Below, one piece after another: positions 1-6,230 of a DNA stretch of 11,937 bases. Location of the stretch: NCBI GenBank assembly GCA_937876495.1, contig CALEGL010000162.1, positions 1 to 11,937 of the forward strand, read 5' to 3'. The notes under the pieces were generated by a model that was given only the letters and a program-made list of their open reading frames with translations, was not told the DNA's origin and searched no databases. This DNA is from an uncultured Bifidobacterium sp. (GTDB taxonomy: Bacteria; Actinomycetota; Actinomycetes; Actinomycetales; Bifidobacteriaceae). The position numbers and the translations under genes are program-made. Positions within the stretch are counted from its first letter, which is position 1. Each line of letters opens with the position of its first letter.

Positions 1-2
1 CT

Positions 3-2936
3 GACGCCGCGCTCGCGAACCTCCGTTCGGTCGTCGACGGCCTTCCCGCCATCGCTGCGAACATCGCCTCCCGTCTGCAAGACGGCGACCCCGGGGTTGA
101 CGCCCTCATCAGGGTGCTCGGCGCCAGCGATGCCATGGGCACGATGATGCGCTCGCGTCCCCGGCTCGTCCGCGCATGTCTGGAGGCGTCCCGCGAGGCG
201 ACGTTCCCGGATCGTCCCGCCGTCCGCGCCGCGGCGCTGGAGGCCATCGGGGCCGACCCCAAGTCCTCGGCGCCGGTGGCGGGCGAGGCCGTGACCAATG
301 CCACGCAGCATCTACGCGAGAGATACCACGAGCTGCTCGCCGGCGTGATGGTCGGGGATCTTCTGTCATCTGACCCCGAGGCGCTGCAACCCACGGTGAG
401 CCGCTCGCTGTCGGATCTGGCGGACGCCGCCCTCGAGGGAGCACTCGCCATCGCGCGGCGGGAGGTGCCGGGCTCCTCCGGATGCCGCTTCTCCGTCATC
501 GCCATGGGCAAGCTCGGCGCGCGGGAACTCAACTACGTCTCCGACGTCGACCTCATCTACGTCGTCGAACCCGCCGACGGTGCCGACGCGTCGGCCCTGC
601 CGCGCATCGGCACCCGCATGGCCCTGATGCTGCAACGCGTCTGCCAGGCGGTGATGCCCGGCGTCACCGAGCCGGCCCTCTGGCAGATCGACGGCGGCCT
701 GCGTCCCGAAGGCAAGGACGGGCCGCTGGTGCGACGTCTCGACTCGCATCTGGAGTACTACGACCGCTGGGCGGAGAGCTGGGAGTTCCAGGCGCTGCTC
801 AAGGCACGTGCGGCGGCGGGGGACCCCGACCTCGGAGCCGCCTACGTGGCGCGCACCCGACCGCTTGTCTGGTCGGCCTCCGCACGGGAGAACTTCGTCA
901 ATGACTGCCAGGCGATGCGCCGCCGCGTCGAGGACCTCATACCACAGGCACTGCAGGACCGCGAAATCAAACTCGGCAGGGGGGGACTGCGGGACGTCGA
1001 GTTCACCGTGCAGATGCTGCAGCTCGTGCACGGCCGCGTCGACGAATCGCTGCGCGTGGCCGCCACGCTGGACGCTCTGAAGGCCCTGTCCGACGGCGGC
1101 TACGTGTCACGCAGGCAGGCGGCGCGCCTCGCCGGCGACTATCGCTTCGAAAGGGTCATCGAGCATCGCCAGCAGATGTGGATGCTGCAGCGGACGCATC
1201 TGTTCCCCGACCTCGGCGCCGGGAACCGGGGAGGCCTCGACAGGAAGAGGGACGTCAGCGTCGAGGAGCTGGGCCGCAACAGGGAGCTTCGCAGGCTCGC
1301 CCGCTGCTTCGGGCTGCTGCCGGAGCGGCTTCTCGACCGATACGACGACACCCGACGCGAGGTGCGGCGGCTGCATATGGAGATCTACTACCGTCCCATG
1401 CTGCCCATCAGCGCGCAGGCCGGGGACGACGCCTTCTCCCTGGACGAGGACGCGGCCCGCGTCCGTCTGGCATCCGTAGGCTTCGCCGACCCCGACGCGG
1501 CCATGCGGCATATGCGGGCGCTCACCGCCGGCGTCTCCCGCGCGGCGAAGATCAACCGCATCCTGCTGCCTGCCGTGCTCCAGTGGCTGGGGGAGGGGCA
1601 GAACCCGGACATGGGGCTGCTCGTATGGCGGCGGCTCGAGGAGCTCTTCGGCACGGACAGTGACTATCTGGGATTCCTGCGCGACTCGCCCTCCGCCGCG
1701 CAGCGCCTGTGCCACATCCTCGCCGATTCGCGCTTCCTCGGACAGGCGCTCAGCAAATCCATCGAATCGGTCACGTGGCTGGGCGATGACGCGCAGCTCA
1801 GGCCACGCACCAGAGACAGCCTCGACGTGCAGTGCCGCGCCATGCTCGACCGCTCCGCCGGGTCCCTGGCGGACTTCGCCACCAGCCTGCGGGCCATGCG
1901 CCGACAGGAGATCGAACGCATCGGCCTGTCCTGGCTCAGCAGGGTCATGGACGACGTCGACTGCCTTCAGGCCCTGACCGACGTCACCGACGCCATCATC
2001 GACGCCGCCCTGGCCTGGGCGCAGGACGACTGCGTGCGTCTGGCGATGGGACGGGCGGCAGAGGTGTCGGTGATCGGCATGGGCCGATACGGCGGACGCG
2101 AGCTCAACTTCAGCTCGGACGCCGATGCGATCCTCATCTACCGCCCCTCGCCGGGGCATGGGGACGCCGAGGCCAACGCCTTCGCCCGGGCCGTGGTGGA
2201 GCGTCTGCGAAGTATCCTGCAGGGGCCGGCAAGCCTCGAGCCACGCATCGACCTCGATCTCGACCTGCGTCCGGAGGGACGCAACGGCCCCCTGGTGCGG
2301 TCCTTGGACTCCTGCGTCGAGTACTACGCCTCCTGGGCGAGCGTCTGGGAGCATCAGGCCCTGATCCGGGCCCGCCATGCGGCGGGCGACGCCGAGCTGT
2401 CCCGGGAGTTCCTCGAACGAGTCGCCGACCCCCTGCGCTTCCCGTCGACGCCCCCCGACGACGAGCAGATCGCCCAGATCCGGCGCCTCAAGGTCCGCAT
2501 GGAGGGGGAGAGACTGCCGCGGGGCGTGCGCCGCGAGCGCCATCTCAAGCTCGGACGGGGCGGACTGTCCGACGTGGAGTGGACGGTCCAGCTGCTCCAG
2601 CTGCTGCACGCCAGCGAGGACCCGTCCCTGAGGACGGGATCGACGATGAAGGCCCTTGACGCCCTCGCCGACGCCGGACTCGTGGGCGCCGACGACAGGG
2701 ATGTGCTGCGCTCCGCCTGGCTGACCTGCACAGCGTCCCGCAACGCCAGCTACCTGTGGACAGGCCGCATCCAACAGGCGGACGTGCTGCCGGACGACCG
2801 CTATTCCCTTGCGGGCATCGCGGTATGCCTCGGATATCCGCCCCATCACGGGCAGACCTTCGACAACGACCTCATGTCACGTATGCGGCGCTGCAGGAAG
2901 GTCGTCATGAGGCTGTTCTACGGGGAGGACGTCTGA
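3..2936 (+). CDS. glnE: Bifunctional glutamine synthetase adenylyltransferase / adenylyl-removing enzyme, 5' partial
   Basis: GlnE attaches AMP to and removes it from glutamine synthetase, tuning ammonia assimilation to nitrogen status; it acts in the cytoplasm. The frame is open from the first bases of the window, so the true start lies upstream; 977 residues are visible, close to a whole protein of this family. The duplicated architecture is clear. The N-terminal (adenylyl-removing) half has MGKLGARELNYVSDVDL with the metal-binding Asp pair at 543 and 549, then GLRPEGKDG, then GRGGLRDVEFTVQ. The C-terminal (adenylyltransferase) half has MGRYGGRELNFSSDADA with its Asp pair at 2118 and 2124, then LRPEGRNG, then GRGGLSDVEWTVQ. 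Both nucleotidyltransferase DxD motifs are intact, so both activities are probably retained. It ends with TGA. No U-tailed terminator follows; the feo control region starts about 50 bases later. A GTG at 114 is in frame but is internal, not the start. Confidence 0.95.
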   Translation, partial: DAALANLRSVVDGLPAIAANIASRLQDGDPGVDALIRVLGASDAMGTMMRSRPRLVRACLEASREATFPDRPAVRAAALEAIGADPKSSAPVAGEAVTNATQHLRERYHELLAGVMVGDLLSSDPEALQPTVSRSLSDLADAALEGALAIARREVPGSSGCRFSVIAMGKLGARELNYVSDVDLIYVVEPADGADASALPRIGTRMALMLQRVCQAVMPGVTEPALWQIDGGLRPEGKDGPLVRRLDSHLEYYDRWAESWEFQALLKARAAAGDPDLGAAYVARTRPLVWSASARENFVNDCQAMRRRVEDLIPQALQDREIKLGRGGLRDVEFTVQMLQLVHGRVDESLRVAATLDALKALSDGGYVSRRQAARLAGDYRFERVIEHRQQMWMLQRTHLFPDLGAGNRGGLDRKRDVSVEELGRNRELRRLARCFGLLPERLLDRYDDTRREVRRLHMEIYYRPMLPISAQAGDDAFSLDEDAARVRLASVGFADPDAAMRHMRALTAGVSRAAKINRILLPAVLQWLGEGQNPDMGLLVWRRLEELFGTDSDYLGFLRDSPSAAQRLCHILADSRFLGQALSKSIESVTWLGDDAQLRPRTRDSLDVQCRAMLDRSAGSLADFATSLRAMRRQEIERIGLSWLSRVMDDVDCLQALTDVTDAIIDAALAWAQDDCVRLAMGRAAEVSVIGMGRYGGRELNFSSDADAILIYRPSPGHGDAEANAFARAVVERLRSILQGPASLEPRIDLDLDLRPEGRNGPLVRSLDSCVEYYASWASVWEHQALIRARHAAGDAELSREFLERVADPLRFPSTPPDDEQIAQIRRLKVRMEGERLPRGVRRERHLKLGRGGLSDVEWTVQLLQLLHASEDPSLRTGSTMKALDALADAGLVGADDRDVLRSAWLTCTASRNASYLWTGRIQQADVLPDDRYSLAGIAVCLGYPPHHGQTFDNDLMSRMRRCRKVVMRLFYGEDV

Positions 2937-2987
2937 GGCCGACGGGCGGGCGGCGTGGACGCGGCCGCGGACGAAGCCTGGAATCGG

Positions 2988-3006
2988 AATCATCGAATCG
3001 TTGATT
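2988..3006. promoter_or_regulatory. 19-bp palindrome, candidate operator upstream of feoA
   Basis: AATCATCGAATCGTTGATT is an odd-length palindrome. Outer arms AATCA/TGATT and inner arms CGA/TCG pair; only the single bases between them (and the centre) are unpaired. It lies in an AT-rich patch between glnE and feoA, 81 bases before the feoA GTG. Its right end is a TTGATT that could serve as a weak -35 for a second promoter, but the only -10-like sequence (around 3018-3026) is too close. The size and symmetry fit a dimeric repressor site. It does not match the IdeR/DtxR or Fur consensus as I know them, so the regulator is unknown. Confidence 0.45.
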
Positions 3007-3028
3007 ATGAAAACGGGAATTATAGGGT

Positions 3029-3069
3029 CCGGGGAGACGAAAAACAAGTCTTGATTTTCGCCTCCCCGG
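3029..3069. promoter_or_regulatory. 41-bp near-perfect palindrome over the feoA promoter, candidate operator
   Basis: The arms pair in three blocks around a central T at 3049: CCGGGGAG (3029-3036) with CTCCCCGG (3062-3069), CGAAAA (3038-3043) with TTTTCG (3055-3060), and CAAG (3045-3048) with CTTG (3050-3053). Only two positions are mismatched (3037/3061 and 3044/3054). The right half contains the proposed -35 hexamer (3051-3056), and the palindrome ends 4 bases before the -10, where a bound repressor would block RNA polymerase. It is not a standard terminator: the A/T blocks are inside the stem and no T run follows. In a transcript reading through from glnE it would form a strong hairpin, so a role in RNA is also possible. 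Confidence 0.55.
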
Positions 3070-3079
3070 CACGGATAAT
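3051..3079 (+). promoter_or_regulatory. Promoter for the feo cluster
   Basis: TTGATT at 3051-3056 and GATAAT at 3074-3079 are separated by exactly 17 bases, each one or two changes from the sigma-70-type consensus. The start point would fall about 3085-3087, at the proposed feoA GTG (3087), which would give a leaderless message. The region stands out as AT-rich in a GC-rich window, and the -35 sits inside the 41-bp palindrome. Seen from sequence only; no start point is mapped. Confidence 0.6.
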
Positions 3080-3086
3080 CCTCGGC

Positions 3087-3701
3087 GTGACACGAGATAC
3101 CAGCACCAACGGAACCGGAACCGGCACTAGGGCGAGCGACTGCCCCCTGAATTCCGACATGGTCATCACCGGAATCGACATGGACGTCCGTCATGGCTTC
3201 CGTCTCGAGGAGCTCGGCCTGCGGCGGGGAACCGTCATCCGGGTCGTGCAGCGTTCGGCCTTCGGAGGACGCGTGCTGGCGCGCGGTCCGGAGCGCATCG
3301 CCGTGGACGCCGGAACCGCCCGGCGCATCCGTGTCGCCTCAGGTGCGCCCAGAACGGCCGTGCGGGCACCGTGGGCCTGCGCCACGGGAGTGCGCGGAGG
3401 AGGTCATCGTGCCCCGACTGCGTCGGGCCTGCGAACGGGAACGGGCATGCCCACGGCTCCTGCTGCGACGACGCCGGCAGCATCCATGGGTCCGACGGCA
3501 CGCGGCCGGACGGATCCGACTCCGACTGCCTTTCCGGCCCCTCATGCCATGGGTCGGGATCGGGCGGACGTCTGGCGGCCATCCTCCCCTCTCTGGCTTC
3601 GGGCCACAGGGGACCGCATGGGACGGCCGACCATCGCGTGGTCCTCGTCGGCAACCCCAACGTCGGCAAGTCGTCGCTGTTCAACGCCATGCTCGGCATG
3701 A
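3087..3701 (+). CDS. feoA: FeoA-domain ferrous iron transport protein; real C-terminus uncertain
   Basis: FeoA is a small SH3-like cytoplasmic protein that assists FeoB in Fe(II) uptake. The domain spans about residues 18-83: PLNSDMVITGID, then RLEELGLRRGTVIRVVQRSAFGGRVLARG, then a short basic end at RIRV (bases 3324-3335). Normal FeoA stops about there. In this frame no stop appears until 3699-3701, 331 bases inside feoB; codons after about 3370 look non-coding (many A/T third positions), while the feoB frame has normal GC-rich third positions. The gene therefore either has a lost stop, is joined to feoB by a -1 shift, or carries a one-base sequence error. GTG 3087 is chosen because the promoter -10 ends 7 bases before it and the domain needs residues upstream of the next ATG (3159). 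A GTG at 2955 is also in frame but would run through the palindromes and promoter. Confidence 0.7.
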   Translation: MTRDTSTNGTGTGTRASDCPLNSDMVITGIDMDVRHGFRLEELGLRRGTVIRVVQRSAFGGRVLARGPERIAVDAGTARRIRVASGAPRTAVRAPWACATGVRGGGHRAPTASGLRTGTGMPTAPAATTPAASMGPTARGRTDPTPTAFPAPHAMGRDRADVWRPSSPLWLRATGDRMGRPTIAWSSSATPTSASRRCSTPCSA

Positions 3702-5545
3702 AGGCGCGCGTAATGAACGCTCCCGGCACCACGGTGCTGCTCGAGTACGGGGAGCTTAGTCACGGCGGCGAATCCTGGGACGTCGTGGATACGCCCGGGA
3801 CGTACTCGCTGCTGCCGATGTCCCCCGATGAGGAGGTCGCCGCTCGCGCCGCCGAAGGCGCCGTGGACGGCATGGAACCGGATCTTCTCGTCGCCGTGCT
3901 CGACGCCACCGCCATCGGCCGATCCCTGTACCTGCTGGCTATGCTGCTCGGTCTCCGCGTCCCCATCGTCGTCGCCCTCACCATGAACGACCTGGCCGCC
4001 CGCAACGGCATGCGCGTTGATCCGGGGGCCCTGTCCCGACGTCTGGGAGGCGTGGCCGTCGTCGAGGTCGACGGGCGCACCGGCAGAGGGGTGGCCGCCC
4101 TTGAGAATGCCATAGCCGCCGGCTTCGCCGGGACCCCCGTCCCCGAGGGGCTTCCGCGTCGCGAATCCGGGGAGGACCTGGCGCAATGGGTGCGGCGCGG
4201 GGCCGATGAGCGCTTCGACTGGGCCGCGCGCACCCTGTCGGCGCTCGGACTGACGTCCGCGCCGCGCGTCACCGTCTCGGACCGGATCGACCGGGTGCTG
4301 CTCAACCCCTGGCTGGGCATCCCCGTCTTCCTCGCCGTCATGTACCTGGTGTTCGAGGCGACGACCACCCTGGCCGGCCCTCTGCAGGACTGGATCGACG
4401 TGACGCTCCGCGCCTGGTGCTCGCGTGGCCTCGACGCCATCTTCGGGATCTTCGGCTCCGGTGCCCTGAACGGCTGGTTCCACGGCCTCGTCGTCGACGG
4501 GCTGCTTGACGGCGTCATCACGGTGCTCACCTTCATCCCGCCCATGGGCATCATGTTCCTGCTGCTGTCGCTGCTCGAGGACTGCGGGTATCTGGCCCGC
4601 GCCGCCTTCGTCATGGACCGCGCCATGCGGGCCTTGGGACTGGATGGCCGCGCCTTCCTCCCCATCGTCGTAGGCTTCGGCTGCAATCTTCCGGCGCTCG
4701 CCGCCACCCGCTCGCTGACGGACTCCCGTCAGCGCGTGCTCGTGGGCATGCTCATCCCCTTCGCCTCCTGCTCGGCGCGGCTATCCGTGTATCTCGTTCT
4801 CGCCTACGCCTTCTTCCGCGACCAGGCGGGGCTCGTCATCTTCCTGATGTACGTCACGTCGGTGCTCGTCATCCTCGGCGTGGGCGTTCTGCTGAGGCGC
4901 ACCGCCTTCCATGGGCTGCGCCCCGAACCCTTCGCCATGAGCCTGCCGCACTACCAGCTGCCGAAGGCCGTGGCGACCGCGCGATCCGTGACCACCCGTC
5001 TGTGGGGCTTCCTGCGGGGCGCGAGCGCGATCATCATCACCGTCATCGCGGCCATGTGGGTGCTGCAGGGGATCCCGGCGACGGCCGGGGCCGGCTCCTT
5101 CGGCCACGTCGACGACGTGCACGACTCCCTGTACGGCGTCGTCGCCGACGGCGTGGCCCCCGTGTTCGCCCCCGCAGGATTCGACGACTGGCACGCCTCC
5201 GCCGCGCTGCTCACCGGCTTCGTCGCCAAGGAGGTCGTGGTCGGGTCGATGTCGCAGTCCTATGACGTGGGCGGCTCCTCCTCGCAGTCCGAGGCCGACG
5301 AGGGACGGGGAAGCCTGGGGGCCGCCCTGAGGGAATCCTTCGAGACGTCCTCCGACGGGCACGGCCGGGCCGCGGCGGTGGCGTTCCTCCTCTTCGTCCT
5401 CGCCTACACGCCCTGCCTGGCGACGGTGGCCGAGCTCCGACGTCAGTTCGGCACGAAGGTCATGGCCGCCACGGTGATGACGGGGCTGGTGGTGGCGTAC
5501 GTCCTGGCGGTGGCGGCCTTCCAGCTGCTCCGTCTGGTGATGTGA
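3371..5545 (+). CDS. feoB: Ferrous iron transporter FeoB, GTPase-coupled membrane protein
   Basis: FeoB moves Fe(II) into the cell across the inner membrane. At 724 residues it is near the usual length. Residues 1-85 are an unusual Cys/His/Gly/Ser-rich extension (CPDC, HAHGSCC, later single Cys). The G domain follows: G1 GNPNVGKS (94-101), G2 APGTT, G3 DTPG (140-143), and a G4 that reads TMND (204-207) where NxxD is usual. After a helical linker the membrane part starts near DRIDRVLLNPWLGIPVF and carries both gate regions: EDCGYLARAAFVMDR (C405), GFGCNLPA (C438), PFASCSARL (C467), GFVAKEVVVGSM and YTPCLATVAEL, ending in a last hydrophobic helix. GTG 3371 is the only plausible start before G1; a later GTG (3638) would leave only a few residues before the P-loop. 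No clear Shine-Dalgarno precedes it, so entry by frameshift from feoA is an alternative. Its stop overlaps the next gene by two bases. Confidence 0.92.
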   Translation: MGLRHGSARRRSSCPDCVGPANGNGHAHGSCCDDAGSIHGSDGTRPDGSDSDCLSGPSCHGSGSGGRLAAILPSLASGHRGPHGTADHRVVLVGNPNVGKSSLFNAMLGMKARVMNAPGTTVLLEYGELSHGGESWDVVDTPGTYSLLPMSPDEEVAARAAEGAVDGMEPDLLVAVLDATAIGRSLYLLAMLLGLRVPIVVALTMNDLAARNGMRVDPGALSRRLGGVAVVEVDGRTGRGVAALENAIAAGFAGTPVPEGLPRRESGEDLAQWVRRGADERFDWAARTLSALGLTSAPRVTVSDRIDRVLLNPWLGIPVFLAVMYLVFEATTTLAGPLQDWIDVTLRAWCSRGLDAIFGIFGSGALNGWFHGLVVDGLLDGVITVLTFIPPMGIMFLLLSLLEDCGYLARAAFVMDRAMRALGLDGRAFLPIVVGFGCNLPALAATRSLTDSRQRVLVGMLIPFASCSARLSVYLVLAYAFFRDQAGLVIFLMYVTSVLVILGVGVLLRRTAFHGLRPEPFAMSLPHYQLPKAVATARSVTTRLWGFLRGASAIIITVIAAMWVLQGIPATAGAGSFGHVDDVHDSLYGVVADGVAPVFAPAGFDDWHASAALLTGFVAKEVVVGSMSQSYDVGGSSSQSEADEGRGSLGAALRESFETSSDGHGRAAAVAFLLFVLAYTPCLATVAELRRQFGTKVMAATVMTGLVVAYVLAVAAFQLLRLVM

Positions 5546-6108
5546 GGCGCGGCATGGAGCGACGATCCCCGGCACGAACCCGGGACCTCCAGCCGACGCG
5601 GGCCTCCCTGTTTTCGGAGGTCTCCCAGGCGGGGAGGGGAGACGTCACGGGCGGAGCGGACCCGCGTCCCGACGAGTCGGACGCCCCTGAGGATGAGACG
5701 GAGCATCCTTTCCGTCGCACCGTCCGCATGGACGGCCACACCGCCGTGGACGCCGATAAGGACGCTAGCGCCCGTCCCGCAGGCTCCGGGCATCTCGTCG
5801 ACAGTGTCGTCGCCCTCATGTCCCTGGGGCTGGACGTCCCGGCCTGCTCCCGGCGTCTGGGGGTCCCCGCCGACCTTGTGGACCTCGCCGCCCGTCACGC
5901 CCGGGCGGAGGGGCGTCTTCCCGCAGCGCCGACGATTCTGCCCTGCGGACCCGGCTCCTGCCGGCCCGACCACTCGTCCCTGCTGTGCGCGGGCTGCCCG
6001 CTCGCCCCGCCATCAGGACGCAGCGTCCTCACGGCCGCCGCGGGCGGCGCACTGCGGAGGCTGCGCACGGGACTGTCCCGGCTGATGCGAAACACGCGCG
6101 GGGCCTAG
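5542..6108 (+). CDS. FeoC-like winged-helix protein with four-cysteine cluster
   Basis: This 188-residue protein starts at a GTG overlapping the feoB stop (ATGTGA), so it is likely translationally coupled to feoB. Residues 1-80 are polar and low in recognisable structure. Residues 84-126 (HLVDSVVALMSLGLDV..., RRLGVPADLVDLAARHARAEGRL) look like a helix-turn-helix/winged-helix unit. Next comes a cysteine cluster, C135-x4-C140-x8-C149-x2-C152-PLAP. Small winged-helix proteins with a C-terminal Cys cluster next to feoB are the FeoC pattern; in enterobacteria FeoC binds an Fe-S cluster and stabilises FeoB. I infer the same type here from position and cysteine spacing, not from close sequence identity. 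Alternative starts are ATG 5554 and ATG 5728; the latter would remove most of the unconserved N-terminus and still keep the HTH and cysteines. No terminator is evident after the stop. Confidence 0.65.
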   Translation: MRRGMERRSPARTRDLQPTRASLFSEVSQAGRGDVTGGADPRPDESDAPEDETEHPFRRTVRMDGHTAVDADKDASARPAGSGHLVDSVVALMSLGLDVPACSRRLGVPADLVDLAARHARAEGRLPAAPTILPCGPGSCRPDHSSLLCAGCPLAPPSGRSVLTAAAGGALRRLRTGLSRLMRNTRGA

Positions 6109-6177
6109 GAGAAAAAGCCGCCCGCCGCCGCGACGCCGATCGCGTCCGAGCGTCACCTCCTTGTCATCGAGACGGCA

Positions 6178-6183
6178 TACAGT
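6178..6183 (+). promoter_or_regulatory. Possible -10 of the pyr operon promoter
   Basis: TACAGT fits the actinobacterial -10 pattern TANNNT and lies 48 bases before the pyrB start. A TTGTCA at 6161-6166 looks like a -35 but is only 11 bases away, too close for a normal pair, so the promoter call is weak. The region between the feoC-like stop and pyrB holds no other promoter I would prefer. Confidence 0.3.
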
Positions 6184-6188
6184 GACGT

Positions 6189-6211
6189 AGGTCGCCACAC
6201 GACGGCCACCT
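6189..6211 (+). promoter_or_regulatory. Leader hairpin just before the pyrB ribosome binding site
   Basis: AGGTCGCC pairs with GGCCACCT around a 7-base loop, with one C-C mismatch. It ends 4 bases before the Shine-Dalgarno of pyrB. It could modulate translation or be chance in GC-rich DNA. There is no U run, so it is not an intrinsic terminator, and I see no recognisable PyrR-binding anti-antiterminator. Confidence 0.25.
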
Positions 6212-6215
6212 GGAC

Positions 6216-6223
6216 GAGAAAGG
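6216..6223 (+). promoter_or_regulatory. Shine-Dalgarno that fixes the pyrB start
   Basis: GAGAAAGG lies 7 bases before GTG 6231 but only 1 base before the alternative in-frame GTG 6225. The spacing favours 6231 as the start of pyrB. Confidence 0.55.
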
Positions 6224-6230
6224 TGTGCAA

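Noticed and set aside
1107..2849. Long minus-strand open frame opposite glnE
   Set aside because: Long antisense frames are expected opposite GC-rich genes; its Arg/Gly/His-rich product matches no family and glnE is clearly the real gene.
3029..3069. Intrinsic terminator for glnE
   Set aside because: The stem is strong but no T run follows it, and the A/T blocks are inside the stem rather than after it.
2955..3086. N-terminal extension of the feoA frame from GTG 2955
   Set aside because: It would translate through both palindromes and the promoter, its codons are AT-rich and unlike coding DNA here, and the FeoA domain is complete from 3087.
2988..3086. DtxR/IdeR or Fur box
   Set aside because: Neither palindrome matches the consensus I know for these regulators, so I report them only as operators of unknown specificity.
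6132..6146. GACGC/GCGTC small stem after the feoC-like gene as terminator
   Set aside because: Only five base pairs and no T run; expected by chance in GC-rich DNA.
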